Positions 34,382-43,601 are shown, numbered from the stretch's first letter. The stretch: DNA of 64,000 bases from Cytobacillus oceanisediminis (GCF_007830235.1 NZ_VLKI01000001.1:304464-368463), one strand, 5' to 3'. Made by a program: numbers and translations. Notes: generated from the letters alone by a model not told the origin.

Positions 34382-35368
34382 TTACGTTCTTCCTTTCTCA
34401 GGAATTCTTTTTAAAAACCTTTCAACCTGATCGATTGTTGGAATACTTGGAATTCCACCTTTTCCTTCTGTCGTTAGTGCCCCCATTAAGTTAGCGAAAG
34501 TAACCATTTCTTCAAAGTCTGCTACCGTTAAATGATCTAATGGTTTATTTATTTCAAGGAATTGATATAACACACCGCCAACAAAAGCATCCCCTGCTCC
34601 TGTTGTATCAACAACGTTTACTTCGTATCCTTCTTTTTGGCCAGATACGTGTTTGCTTCGATAAAAACAGCCTTCTGGGCCTAGAGTTACAAATATAACA
34701 GCTGTGCCATATTGTTCCTGTAAAACTTCCGTTCCTTTTGCAACATCACAATAACCAGTTAAAAATTCCAGCTCTTCCTCTGATATTTTCACTATATCTG
34801 CATATTCAAATCCCTTTAAAATCTGCCGTTTCGCTTCATCATGTGACCGCCATAAAGGAATTCGCAAATTAGGATCATAGGAAACTGTCACCTTGTGTTT
34901 TTGTGCATATTCCAATGCAGTAAAAGTAGCAGCAGCTGCAGGTTCATTCGTTAATGATAAGGAACCGAAATGAAAGATTCGGGATTGTTGAATTGTCTCC
35001 TCATCAATTTCATCTTTCTCCAGCATGATATCAGCTCCTGGATTCCGGTAAAAACTAAAGGAACGATCCCCTTTTTCATCCAGATGAACAAAAGCCAGTG
35101 TGGTATTGACAGTTTCCGAGAATAAAAGATTGCTATTATCAATCTTTTGGTCTTCCAGGACACACTTGAGCAGATGGCCAAATTGATCCTGGCCCACTTT
35201 TCCAATAAACGCCGTTTTCTTATTTAATCTGGAGAGTGCCGCAAGGACATTGGCCGGTGCCCCGCCAGGGTTGGTCTCAAATAATACATGCCCCTTTTCC
35301 GAATGACCGGAGGGGGTAAAATCAATTAATACTTCACCTAAAGCCGTGACATCATACATGTACATCAT
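34382..35368 (-). CDS. PfkB family fructokinase
   Basis: A 328-residue sugar kinase that would phosphorylate fructose released by the GH32 enzymes. PfkB signatures are present: NPGGAPANVLAALSRL (about 33-48), the FIGKVGQDQFG segment, and DTTGAGDAFVGGVLY (254-268) with catalytic Asp260. Several ATG codons cluster at the start (35368, 35365, 35359); which is used is not decidable from the weak ribosome binding site. It follows a hairpin after the binding-protein gene and precedes the cytoplasmic GH32. The context makes fructose the most likely substrate. Confidence 0.9.
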   Translation of the reverse strand: MMYMYDVTALGEVLIDFTPSGHSEKGHVLFETNPGGAPANVLAALSRLNKKTAFIGKVGQDQFGHLLKCVLEDQKIDNSNLLFSETVNTTLAFVHLDEKGDRSFSFYRNPGADIMLEKDEIDEETIQQSRIFHFGSLSLTNEPAAAATFTALEYAQKHKVTVSYDPNLRIPLWRSHDEAKRQILKGFEYADIVKISEEELEFLTGYCDVAKGTEVLQEQYGTAVIFVTLGPEGCFYRSKHVSGQKEGYEVNVVDTTGAGDAFVGGVLYQFLEINKPLDHLTVADFEEMVTFANLMGALTTEGKGGIPSIPTIDQVERFLKRIPEKGRT

Positions 35369-35390
35369 CCCATTTTTTATTTTTTCAAAG

Positions 35391-35419
35391 AAAAGCCAGA
35401 CAACTAGGGAGGTCTGGCA
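35391..35419 (-). terminator. Intra-operon hairpin after the binding-protein gene
   Basis: GCCAGAC (35395-35401) pairs with GTCTGGC (35412-35418), followed on the minus strand by TTTTCTTTG. It lies between the binding-protein gene and the kinase gene. Partial termination here would give more binding protein than enzymes, a common arrangement. Confidence 0.55.
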
Positions 35420-35430
35420 TTTTATCAGGA

Positions 35431-37068
35431 TTATTGCTTGTTATAGCGGTCCAATCCTTTTTGGTAAACTTTCATTAATTTATCGAGTCCCATATCATTC
35501 AATTGCTTCACATACGCATCCCATTCTTTTTCAATACCGCCCTCGACCAACCATTGCGCTTCTTTCTGTTTCACAAATGCTTTAATTTCAGGCTCAATCG
35601 TATTAATCACTTCCAGTTCTTCAGGACTAAAGAAGATGGATGGGTAATTTTCCTGTACCATATGCGGTTTGTAATACTGATCAAGTATTTGCAATCTTTC
35701 CTTCGCTCTTGGCTCCATATCTACCACTTTTCCAAAGTGTTCTTTTAGAACGGCAAACGGACCGCCTGGAGCAACCTTTTGACGCAATTCACCCATAGCC
35801 ACGCCAGCAGGAAGCTCTTTATTCACTAACATGCCATTGGCATCTTCCTCGTAAATTTCACCGATTGGTCCCCAGTTAATTTGCGCAGACATTTTTGGCT
35901 CATACAATTGGTCAACCCAGCGCATCGTAATCTCAGGATTTTTGTTCGTCGAAGTAATGACAAAAGCATCTCTTCCATATTCAGAGTAATTGGAACGTCC
36001 AATGACGATATTGCCATCCTTCCCTTTTAAAGGAGGCATAACGACGTAGTCTTTCACTCGATCAGCACCAACTACTTCCGTATTTTCCCACCAAATGAAT
36101 GAGCCTAGGGTTGGATCCTGTGTTTTCCCTTTAGCAAATAGCTGCTCCGTCTTTTGAGTTACAACCTCAGGGTCAATTAAACCTTCTTTCACCCATCCGT
36201 TATAATACTTAATCGCTTCTTTAAATTCTGGCTGAACCGCTGCATAGATTACTTTTCCATCTCTCACGACGCGGTGATCCGCTTCAAATGGTGCATCCGG
36301 CAGGCCAAATAATCCGATTAAATCCCCTTCATTCCCGCACCAGCCGTTATACCAGAAAGTCAGGCCAATTTCATCTTGCTTTCCATTTCCATTCGGATCT
36401 TTTTCCTTAAATGCTTTTAGCACATCATGGTATTCTTCTAAGTTGGTTGGCATTTCAAGGCCTAGTTTTTCTAACCATGTTTTATTAATGAACATAATGT
36501 TAGGCATTCCGATAAGATCCATTTCTTCAGCACGTGGCAAGGAATAAATATGACCATCAGGTGCGGTTACCACTTTTTTTAAATCGGGTCTTTGTTCGAA
36601 CAGCTTCTTTAAATTAGGAGCATATTCGTCAATTAACTCCTCTAAAGGTATAATGGTTCCGTTTTGGCCATATTGAACAAGGTCATGATCACTAAATCCA
36701 GAGGCATAAAAGGCATCTGGCAGATCACCGCTTGCCAGCATTAAATTTTTCTTTTCTTGATATCCATCGCCAGGGATATTATTCCATTTTATTTTTACGT
36801 TCGTTGCTTCTTGAAGTCGGTCAAAAATGACCATTTCTGAATAGTCAGGTGCTAAAGGTGCCTTTGGTGAAACAATGTGTAACGTAACTTCTTTGTCGAC
36901 AACCGGTAAGCCTGTTTCATTAAAGACAGCCTTTTCTGCTGGATCTGTCTTAGCGGAGTCGTTGTTAGAGCATCCTGTCATTGCTAATGAAGCACTTAAC
37001 CCTAATACCAATGCCATGGAAACTTTCTTTTTGTTACTCTTCATTCTTTTCTTCATCGATTTAAGCAT
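35431..37068 (-). CDS. Sugar ABC transporter binding lipoprotein (LplA-like)
   Basis: A 545-residue extracellular solute-binding protein of the large LplA/YtcQ type. The start ATG 37068 has GAGGAGGAAAA ahead of it. The signal peptide ends in the lipobox MTGC, and the mature protein has typical stretches such as WNNIPGDGYQEKKNLMLASG and DLPDAFYASGFSDHDLVQYG near the hinge region. It delivers oligosaccharide, here most likely fructo-oligosaccharide, to the two permeases upstream. Size (usually 500-560 for this subfamily) is normal. Gene order permease-permease-binding protein is usual in this transporter class. Confidence 0.92.
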   Translation of the reverse strand: MLKSMKKRMKSNKKKVSMALVLGLSASLAMTGCSNNDSAKTDPAEKAVFNETGLPVVDKEVTLHIVSPKAPLAPDYSEMVIFDRLQEATNVKIKWNNIPGDGYQEKKNLMLASGDLPDAFYASGFSDHDLVQYGQNGTIIPLEELIDEYAPNLKKLFEQRPDLKKVVTAPDGHIYSLPRAEEMDLIGMPNIMFINKTWLEKLGLEMPTNLEEYHDVLKAFKEKDPNGNGKQDEIGLTFWYNGWCGNEGDLIGLFGLPDAPFEADHRVVRDGKVIYAAVQPEFKEAIKYYNGWVKEGLIDPEVVTQKTEQLFAKGKTQDPTLGSFIWWENTEVVGADRVKDYVVMPPLKGKDGNIVIGRSNYSEYGRDAFVITSTNKNPEITMRWVDQLYEPKMSAQINWGPIGEIYEEDANGMLVNKELPAGVAMGELRQKVAPGGPFAVLKEHFGKVVDMEPRAKERLQILDQYYKPHMVQENYPSIFFSPEELEVINTIEPEIKAFVKQKEAQWLVEGGIEKEWDAYVKQLNDMGLDKLMKVYQKGLDRYNKQ

Positions 37069-37102
37069 TGATTTTCCTCCTCGTTTAATAAAAAGTCTTC
37101 TA

Positions 37103-38017
37103 TTAACCTTTAATTCCGCCAATCATAACACCTTTCACAAAATACTTTTGGACAAATGGATATACGATTAAAAGCGGAATAGAAGCTACAATAATCACAC
37201 CGTATTTAATTAACTCTGAGACTCGTTGCTTCGCTGCCAATGAATCCAAGTCACTGATCATCATCGTGGATGCTTCATTTTGAATTAAGATGTTTCGTAA
37301 TATTAATTGAAGCGGATATAAATTTTCATTATTTAAGTAGATTAATGCATCAAAGTAAGAATTCCAGTGTCCAACTGCATAGAATAACACCATTACTGCG
37401 ACAATTGGTTTGGATAGCGGCAGGACAATCTTCCAGAAAAACTTGGCATCGGAACAGCCGTCCATTTTGGCTGCTTCTAGCAGCTCGTTAGGAATGGAAG
37501 TCTCGAAAAAGGTTTTCGCTACAATCACATTCCATACGGCTACAGCCTTAGGCAAGATTAATGCCCACATTGTATTAAGTAAACCTAAATTTTTTACTAC
37601 TAAATAAGTAGGGATTAAACCGCCTGAGAAAAACATCGTCATTAGAAACAAGAACATGATCACATTTCTTCCATATAAATCTTTTCTGGATAAGGCATAG
37701 GCTGCCATTAGGGTAAAAGAAACATTTACGATTGTTCCAACAACTGTATAGACGATAGAGTTCTTATAACCCAGCCATATCTTGTTATCCTGAAAGATCC
37801 GTTCATATCCTTCGAACGTAAGTTCTTTTGGCAGCAGCCATACCTTACCATCGTAAATCATATTGGGATCACTAAAGGAAGCAATCACGATAAAGTACAA
37901 AGGATAAACTACCAATATTAAGATGATTGCAACCAAGAAGACATTAATAATATCAAACACCTTATCTTCCTTTGACCTTCTTGTAATCTTCTTATTTTTC
38001 AAAGCTAGTAAGCCCAT
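37103..38017 (-). CDS. Sugar ABC transporter permease (LplC/YtcP-like)
   Basis: A 304-residue inner-membrane permease with six helices. The EAA loop, which docks the ATPase, is EAAKMDGCSDAKFFWKIVLP (about 182-201). The protein ends KYFVKGVMIGGIKG, a very typical tail for the second permease of carbohydrate transporters of this class. It has GGAGGTGCAGG before its ATG, 16 bases after the first permease gene. No ATP-binding subunit is encoded nearby, so a general sugar-transport ATPase (MsmX type) encoded elsewhere is presumed. Confidence 0.92.
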   Translation of the reverse strand: MGLLALKNKKITRRSKEDKVFDIINVFLVAIILILVVYPLYFIVIASFSDPNMIYDGKVWLLPKELTFEGYERIFQDNKIWLGYKNSIVYTVVGTIVNVSFTLMAAYALSRKDLYGRNVIMFLFLMTMFFSGGLIPTYLVVKNLGLLNTMWALILPKAVAVWNVIVAKTFFETSIPNELLEAAKMDGCSDAKFFWKIVLPLSKPIVAVMVLFYAVGHWNSYFDALIYLNNENLYPLQLILRNILIQNEASTMMISDLDSLAAKQRVSELIKYGVIIVASIPLLIVYPFVQKYFVKGVMIGGIKG

Positions 38018-38033
38018 TTTTCCTGCACCTCCC

Positions 38034-38990
38034 TTACCATAAGCCTGTACCGGATAATTTCTTCGCGAACTTATTGACTGCTATTAATAAAATTAAGTTA
38101 ATCACTGAATTAAACAATCCAACTGCGGCCGCAAAACTATATTGCGCCTGCTGTAAACCCATCTTATAAACATAGGTTGGGATAATTTCTGCTGCCGGCT
38201 GGTTCATCGGTGTTTGTAAAAGATAGGCTTTTTCAAATCCAATATTCATAATGTTGCCAACTGATAAAATTAATAGAATAACAGCCGTAGGCATAATGGC
38301 TGGAATATCCACATGAAAGATCCGCTGCCACTTATTAGCCCCATCCATAACCGCAGCTTCATGCAGTTCCGGACTGACTCCTGCTAAAGCTGCCAGATAA
38401 ATAATGGCAGCCCATCCTGTTTCTTGCCAAACACCAGAAGCGATATACAATGGTTTAAACCATTCCGTTTTTGCCATAAACGAAATCGGATCGCCGCCGA
38501 AGATCAGGATTAAGTTATTAATAAGTCCATTGTTTGAAAAGAAAACATAGATCATACCTGCTAATACAACCACTGAGATAAAATGCGGTGCATAAACTAC
38601 GGTCTGAACGAAACGTTTGTATTTTTCACTCCTAATTTGATTCAACATAAGAGCAAGAAAAATCGGAAGCGGGAAACCAACGATTAATTGAGTAACGCTG
38701 AGACCAAGCGTGTTTTTTATAAGGGTCCAAAATTGATAGGAATCGAAGAATCGCTCAAAATGCTTAAATCCGACCCAAGGACTTCCCATAATCCCTTTTG
38801 TTGCCACAAAATCTTTAAAAGCAATTAATACTCCATACATCGGGACATAATGGAATACAATAAAATAAATTAATGCCGGTAAAAGAAATAAGTAGAGCTG
38901 GTAATTACTCAAGATTTTTTTTAACTTTATTCTTTTTTTACTTTGGATAGGTGAATCAATCACATGATTTGCCTTCCTTGCCAATTCCAT
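38034..38990 (-). CDS. Sugar ABC transporter permease (LplB-like)
   Basis: A 318-residue permease, the first structural gene of the fructan operon. It has a long basic N-terminal tail, six helices, and the EAA loop HEAAVMDGANKWQRIFHVDI (about 237-256). The FHYVPMYGVLIAFKDF segment after the first helix is typical of LplB/YtcP-type permeases. It pairs with the second permease to form the membrane channel. Upstream are three palindromic operators, so expression from this point is presumably controlled by the neighbouring LacI protein. Confidence 0.92.
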   Translation of the reverse strand: MELARKANHVIDSPIQSKKRIKLKKILSNYQLYLFLLPALIYFIVFHYVPMYGVLIAFKDFVATKGIMGSPWVGFKHFERFFDSYQFWTLIKNTLGLSVTQLIVGFPLPIFLALMLNQIRSEKYKRFVQTVVYAPHFISVVVLAGMIYVFFSNNGLINNLILIFGGDPISFMAKTEWFKPLYIASGVWQETGWAAIIYLAALAGVSPELHEAAVMDGANKWQRIFHVDIPAIMPTAVILLILSVGNIMNIGFEKAYLLQTPMNQPAAEIIPTYVYKMGLQQAQYSFAAAVGLFNSVINLILLIAVNKFAKKLSGTGLW

Positions 38991-39066
38991 CCCCTTACCC
39001 CGCTTTCATGTATTTTTTTGTTAAATTATAACTAAGATTTAATAAATCCCTTACTCTTGCATTCTG

Positions 39067-39081
39067 TTGAAACGTTTCCAA
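39067..39081. promoter_or_regulatory. LacI-type operator 1
   Basis: TTGAAACGTTTCCAA, an almost perfect palindrome centred on CG, located about 80 bases upstream of the first permease gene. It is one of four copies of the same site around the lacI-type gene. Confidence 0.75.
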
Positions 39082-39166
39082 TATGATTTTAAAAAAATAT
39101 AAAAAGCTTATTTGTTCTCATTCTTTACTTAAAAAGGGCTAGATAAATCCCCTGTTCCAACACATT

Positions 39167-39185
39167 AATTGAAACGTTTCCAATT
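39167..39185. promoter_or_regulatory. LacI-type operator 2
   Basis: AATTGAAACGTTTCCAATT, a 19-base sequence, palindromic except at one pair. It is the most extended of the four copies and lies in the lacI-permease intergenic region. Confidence 0.8.
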
Positions 39186-39201
39186 AAAAAATAATGTTAT
39201 A

Positions 39202-39217
39202 ACGGAAACGTTTCCAA
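39202..39217. promoter_or_regulatory. LacI-type operator 3
   Basis: ACGGAAACGTTTCCAA, 17 bases beyond operator 2 and 25 bases after the lacI stop codon. Two closely spaced sites suggest cooperative binding. Confidence 0.75.
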
Positions 39218-39241
39218 CCTAGGGTTAAAAAATTCTAATTG

Positions 39242-40216
39242 TTAAGTCGTCTCTCCTTCTCTGAACATGACAGGGATTCGATAAATCTCTTGCTCCAGTG
39301 TTTTTCCTTCAATCTTTCTTAAGAGAAGTTTCACAGACATTCTGGCCATTTCTTCAACAGGCTGTCGGATTGTTGAAAGAATCGGGTGAAACAGCTTATT
39401 ATCTTGAATTCCATCATAACCGATTACTTTTACATCCTCAGGAGTTCGCGTTCCGTATTGTTTAGCTTTATCAATATATTTTGCGGCTAATAGATCAGTA
39501 TTAGCAAATACCCCGGAAATATGGCGATGTTCTTTTATTTTAAAGAAATTTTCGAAATATTCATCGTCATTATAAACAGTATCATTCTCCTCATAAATGA
39601 TATATTCAATCCCTTGGGCCTTTGCTTCATCGATAAATCCTTTTTTCCGAAGTTCGACCTCACTGTATGCAGAACTAGTGATACCAAGATACGCTACTTT
39701 TTTTGCTCCTGCCTTTATTAGTTCTTTTAAGGCAATGCGGCCGCCAGTATAGTTATCTGAAGTCACACATGTGATTTTTTTTCCAAAATGGCGGTCAATG
39801 CTGATGATCGGAATATCGGTGCTTACACTATCTTCGATGTCATTGTAAGTGATTCCAATAATGCCTGCTACTTTATTCTGATTGAGCATGTCTAAATAAT
39901 AAAGCTCTTTGTCAGGCCTGCCTCCGCTATTGCAGAGCATCAATTTATACCCTTCCCGATCAAGCTCATCTTCGATATAATAGGCTAGTTCCGAGAAAAA
40001 CGGATGCCATATACTAGGGAGTAATAATGCAACCATTGTTGATTTTTGCATTTTAAAGTTTCTTGCCACTTCATTAGGTATGTAATTTAATTGTTTGATC
40101 GCAGCATTCACTTTCTCCCGTGTTTCGTTCCTTACATTCGGATGATTGTTAATGACTCGTGAAACAGTGCCAACTCCAACTCCCGCCAGGTCTGCAACAT
40201 CTTTTAAGCTTGGCAC
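39242..40216 (-). CDS. LacI family transcriptional regulator of the fructan operon
   Basis: A 324-residue LacI/GalR repressor. The N-terminal helix-turn-helix reads SLKDVADLAGVGVGTVSRVI with the hinge helix NEVARNFKMQKSTMVALLLP, followed by the sugar-binding domain (FANTDLLAAKYIDKAKQYG, VIGYDGIQDNKLFHPILSTI). GTG 40216 was chosen because GGAGGT lies seven bases upstream; the longer reading would start on that site itself. It lies directly upstream of the transporter genes in the same direction. Four copies of the palindrome TTGAAACGTTTCCAA flank it, one in front of its own gene. The likely inducer is a fructo-oligosaccharide or a fructose derivative. Confidence 0.95.
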   Translation of the reverse strand: MPSLKDVADLAGVGVGTVSRVINNHPNVRNETREKVNAAIKQLNYIPNEVARNFKMQKSTMVALLLPSIWHPFFSELAYYIEDELDREGYKLMLCNSGGRPDKELYYLDMLNQNKVAGIIGITYNDIEDSVSTDIPIISIDRHFGKKITCVTSDNYTGGRIALKELIKAGAKKVAYLGITSSAYSEVELRKKGFIDEAKAQGIEYIIYEENDTVYNDDEYFENFFKIKEHRHISGVFANTDLLAAKYIDKAKQYGTRTPEDVKVIGYDGIQDNKLFHPILSTIRQPVEEMARMSVKLLLRKIEGKTLEQEIYRIPVMFREGETT

Positions 40217-40267
40217 TACAACTACCTCCAATATTAAAGCGATTTCATAAACTTATGATATCACTTC

Positions 40268-40284
40268 GTTGGAAACGTTTCAAC
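40268..40284. promoter_or_regulatory. LacI-type operator 4 (autoregulation)
   Basis: GTTGGAAACGTTTCAAC, a 17-base palindrome about 52 bases upstream of the lacI start. Its position suggests that the repressor controls its own gene. Confidence 0.75.
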
Positions 40285-40739
40285 GGTTTTTTAAAAAAAA
40301 TTAAAATATTCAAAAAACGGCTGAGGATATTCCTTCTCAACTATTTTCCCTTTCAGATATGCTTGAATATTATCCTCCTTTAAAGATCTTAATAGGTCAG
40401 TATAACCCCACCTAACATCTCTACTTCAACATTCGGACTATAAATTTCTTTTATCCTGTTTTTCCCTTAACTACCTTTCTTCATTGGGAGAACTAAAAAA
40501 TGCTTTAATAATTAATTTACTGCCTATTTTTCTAATTGGTTGTGCTCTAATGATAGAGATTATTGACGAATTTTTCGGAAGTGTCCCATAGAAGATAAGA
40601 AGCACTCCGTACTGGAAGCTGCCCTTAGGTGTCCATTGGAAATAAACGGTCCATCTTCAACATATTTTTTAGAAAATTGTTATCTTTGGCTTCTTAAAGC
40701 ATAAACATCAGTATCGAGCACCGGAAAAGAGGGAGAGCC
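40285..40739. other. Intergenic region, no gene seen
   Basis: About 450 bases with no frame that reads like protein. Apart from the lacI promoter region at its left end, I see no dyad or recognisable element. Confidence 0.4.
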
Positions 40740-41204
40740 TTGTCCTTTATTGGATTTGAACTTATATCAAAAAGAGCATGGTCTGTTTTGCCGGGCCACA
40801 CTTTTTCCATGTCCATTTTATGGAACAAAAAAAAGCTCTCTTCATCAATCGGAAGAGACATCTATCACGAATCCGGAATGATCCTCCCTGAGAAAAGAAT
40901 TGCAGCTACTGGGAGGATCCACCATCTATCCGAAAATACAATAAACCGCTTTGAACCTTTGCAAACAGCCTCTTGTAAGCTCGTTAGCCGTCCAGAATCC
41001 CCCCTGGTTGATCTTAAAATTGAACTCTTAGTGCCAAACAAAGGGATTATGGAGCCTATTGAACGAACGACCGTTCTATACTTATGGCAAAAGGAAAACA
41101 ATCTTACAAAAAGAACAGTACTCTACTTAGACCCTCAACCAATACAAAGAACCCCACCAAATCAATTTTACATGGATCTTTCTTTTATGATCACCAAAGT
41201 GTAG
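40740..41204 (+). CDS. Uncertain hypothetical protein
   Basis: An open frame of 154 codons beginning at TTG, with GAGGGAGAG just upstream that could act as ribosome binding site. The product is basic and mixed in character (for example SRPESPLVDLKIELLVPNKG, TKRTVLYLDPQPIQRTPP). No membrane helix, signal peptide or known motif is seen. It stands on the plus strand amid leftward genes. It could be a real orphan gene or a long chance frame; I could not decide. Confidence 0.32.
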   Translation: MSFIGFELISKRAWSVLPGHTFSMSILWNKKKLSSSIGRDIYHESGMILPEKRIAATGRIHHLSENTINRFEPLQTASCKLVSRPESPLVDLKIELLVPNKGIMEPIERTTVLYLWQKENNLTKRTVLYLDPQPIQRTPPNQFYMDLSFMITKV

Positions 41205-41352
41205 AACGGTAAAGAGGCTAATCTGCCGCCTTAAAACCAAATAATACCGCTGAATAACTTAGATTTATTTCCAGCCATAAAACGGCGGTGCCTACAGCTC
41301 ATTTTTTCTATAAACAACCATAATTTACTTATGATTTTCACATCTCATTCTC

Positions 41353-42474
41353 TTAAACTAATATCGGCGTTAAGAAATAAACAATTAAAAAGGCTGTAAA
41401 TATTCGCATGACGATTCCTAATACAGCTGCTCCCATTGCTTCTTTTTCAGTTAGTTCAGAATTAGCTGCCCATATAACTGGGATTTGACCAAAGATAGTA
41501 GACAGGGGTAAACCGGATGATGCCAGCACGAATGATCCAATTACCAAACGCGGATCCAAAGATCCGGCAATCTCTGATAACTGGCCCATTGCCAGCGCCG
41601 GGCTAGCTAATATGGAAAGAATACCGGTTTCAGGATGAATATTTAAAGCTAACAATACTGTCGACAAGCCGGATTCAAATTTTGACCAAATCCCGATATA
41701 GTCCAAAACACCAATACCAGCAAAAACGACTGCTGCAGCAGGAATAATAAGAAGGAATAGAAGCTCTGCTCCCTCCCGGGCTGCATTAAATAATGTAGGC
41801 AGAAATCCAGTATTGGGTGTAAATTGAGGCAATTTTTCAATTTGAACAGCCCTCGTATCCCGATAAAGGGTTCTAGATAGAAGAAAAGGGACAATGATGA
41901 CAGGCATAAAAACCGCTAACACAACAACGACAAAGGCATTAGCCCCAACAGCGGTTAAAGCAACCATACCTAACATGAATGTAGCAAAGGATTGCTGCGA
42001 TTGAACCATGGTTGCTACTGCTATCTTTTGCTCTGCTTTTGTTGCTCCCGAACGGATTAAAATCGGTCCGGCAATTTTTCCAGCTGCATTAATATCACCA
42101 AGAATATTATAGATACTTGGAATGATAACAGCTGAATTAACTTTCATCAGCTTTGTAACAGGGATAAAGATCCGAATTAATGCATCAGTGAACCCTAACC
42201 TTTCCAGTACCCGGCCAATAATGACACTTACCATAATGGAAACTCCAACCGTGCCGGTTAAAAATACCTCTACGATAATGGGGAAAACGTTATCGATAAT
42301 GGAAGTAAATAAACCAGCTAATGTTCCTGGTGTGATTAACAATACTAACAGTGAGATTATGACTAAACCAAGACCTACTACTTCGATTTGGGTCCATCTT
42401 CTAGTTAAAGGAATCGGGGCACTATTCTCTTCTATTTCTAAATTTTTTTGTACTAAGGATTTAACCTCACTCAT
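41353..42474 (-). CDS. Putative transporter with Gate-type repeats (CD0519/CD1768-like)
   Basis: A 373-residue membrane protein with about ten helices. Two glycine/proline-rich segments (GDINAAGKIAGPILIRSGAT and ASPALAMGQLSEIAGSLDPR) resemble the gate (nucleoside-recognition) repeats, and the overall layout recalls a clostridial family named after CD0519/CD1768. Transport of an organic solute is the best guess. It follows the Nif3-like gene by 17 bases and is read in the same direction, so the two form an operon. The substrate is unknown. Confidence 0.75.
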   Translation of the reverse strand: MSEVKSLVQKNLEIEENSAPIPLTRRWTQIEVVGLGLVIISLLVLLITPGTLAGLFTSIIDNVFPIIVEVFLTGTVGVSIMVSVIIGRVLERLGFTDALIRIFIPVTKLMKVNSAVIIPSIYNILGDINAAGKIAGPILIRSGATKAEQKIAVATMVQSQQSFATFMLGMVALTAVGANAFVVVVLAVFMPVIIVPFLLSRTLYRDTRAVQIEKLPQFTPNTGFLPTLFNAAREGAELLFLLIIPAAAVVFAGIGVLDYIGIWSKFESGLSTVLLALNIHPETGILSILASPALAMGQLSEIAGSLDPRLVIGSFVLASSGLPLSTIFGQIPVIWAANSELTEKEAMGAAVLGIVMRIFTAFLIVYFLTPILV

Positions 42475-42491
42475 CTACCTGCACTCCTTTT

Positions 42492-43514
42492 TTATAGTGT
42501 ATTAACAGCCGTTTTTTTCAATAGATAACCAGCAGCCATTTCTTCAGCATATTTCTTTAAATGAGGAGATCCCATTTCATTTAGGGATATGCTTGTCACA
42601 CGTTCTCGAAAAACAACGACTTCAACACCAGGCAACAACATGTCTAAGGCATAAGCTAAAGGTAAACCATTTTCGAGTATTTCTAACACATGGCAGTTAC
42701 CAATAATAAAATTAAGTCCTAACTCCTTAGCCGTTTCAATAAGTGGATGTCCATCATAAACCCGGCTAATGGAAGCGAGAACTGTGTCAGCCTCCGGGTG
42801 TTCTTGGATGACTTGACGCAAATGGTCAGGGGAAAACCCCGTGTGCGGGAAAATGTGCACAATATTGTTCACAGGGCTGGTTTCTTCTCCATGAACAATT
42901 CGCCCGCGTGTCACTGTACTCGTTTCAGTCAGAGATGAACTATTGCGTATTTCCTTTTCGGTATGTAATAGTTCCTCTTCATCTCTTAGACCCATAAAAT
43001 TGTCCAGCCGGGTTAAAATATCTCCGAGTGTGTTCACCTCTGGGAGTGCTTTTCCTACATATAAAATATTTCCGTGTACTCCTCCATAAGAAACTTCTGT
43101 CCGGTATACCTTGTGGCCGTGCAAGAAAGGGATTCCGGGATGCAATCCATGAAAAGCTTCATGCAATTCAAATGCAGCTATATGATAGAGGTCGAGATAG
43201 TTTTTCAAAATGACCCCACCTGAATTAGCTGCTTCAGCTATCGGATGATGAGCAACAATCGCATCGACACCAGTAGCGCCGGCAAGTTCGATACTTCCTT
43301 CTGTCATTGTCATAGCAACTGCTATTTTTTTTACTTCTTTTTGCATTTCACCATAGACAAGACCAGGCGTTTCAATGATCTCTTTTCCGGGAATGTTGGA
43401 AGATTTCATGATGACAAAGGGATGCTCACCTCTCGTAATATCATTTAGTGATTTAATCACTCTCCCCCCTGTAAGCTCATCCAGCGCATTCAATACATCT
43501 TCTACTGTTTTCAT
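42492..43514 (-). CDS. Nif3-like dinuclear metal-centre protein (DUF34)
   Basis: A 340-residue protein of the Nif3 fold. The metal-binding motif GVDAIVAHHPIAEA (about 80-93) has the conserved His-His; a second histidine cluster occurs at LHEAFHGLHPGIPFLHGH (about 117-134), and the C-terminal metal ligands are probably in IIGNCHVLEILE. Relatives include the housekeeping GTP cyclohydrolase I type 2/Nif3 proteins. This version departs from those in sequence and sits with a transporter, so a catabolic hydrolase role on the imported compound is possible but unproven. AAGGAGGCAAC precedes the ATG. Confidence 0.82.
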   Translation of the reverse strand: MKTVEDVLNALDELTGGRVIKSLNDITRGEHPFVIMKSSNIPGKEIIETPGLVYGEMQKEVKKIAVAMTMTEGSIELAGATGVDAIVAHHPIAEAANSGGVILKNYLDLYHIAAFELHEAFHGLHPGIPFLHGHKVYRTEVSYGGVHGNILYVGKALPEVNTLGDILTRLDNFMGLRDEEELLHTEKEIRNSSSLTETSTVTRGRIVHGEETSPVNNIVHIFPHTGFSPDHLRQVIQEHPEADTVLASISRVYDGHPLIETAKELGLNFIIGNCHVLEILENGLPLAYALDMLLPGVEVVVFRERVTSISLNEMGSPHLKKYAEEMAAGYLLKKTAVNTL

Positions 43515-43540
43515 AATGTTGCCTCCTTATTATTTTTATA

Positions 43541-43601
43541 AAAAAAACCGTCAGCACAAATCAAACAGACGCTAGTCTGAAAGATTGTACTGACGGTTTT
43601 T
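43541..43601 (-). terminator. Terminator of the DUF2294-like gene
   Basis: AAAACCGTCAG (from 43544) pairs with CTGACGGTTTT (43590-43600), with an inner CAGAC/GTCTG stem. On the minus strand it is followed by a run of seven to eight Ts. It separates the 43646-44011 gene from the Nif3-like operon. Confidence 0.82.

Noticed and set aside
39067..39217. Interpretation of the palindromes as CcpA (cre) boxes
   Set aside because: They have an even palindrome centred on CG with 13-base TGAAACGTTTCCA spacing, whereas cre boxes are 14 bases with a different spacing around CG. Four copies cluster around a local LacI gene, which favours the local repressor. Some CcpA binding cannot be excluded.
41000..41352. 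Possible riboswitch or tRNA-like structure near the end of the transporter operon
   Set aside because: No conserved core or tRNA fold could be drawn; only AT-rich DNA with scattered short pairings.
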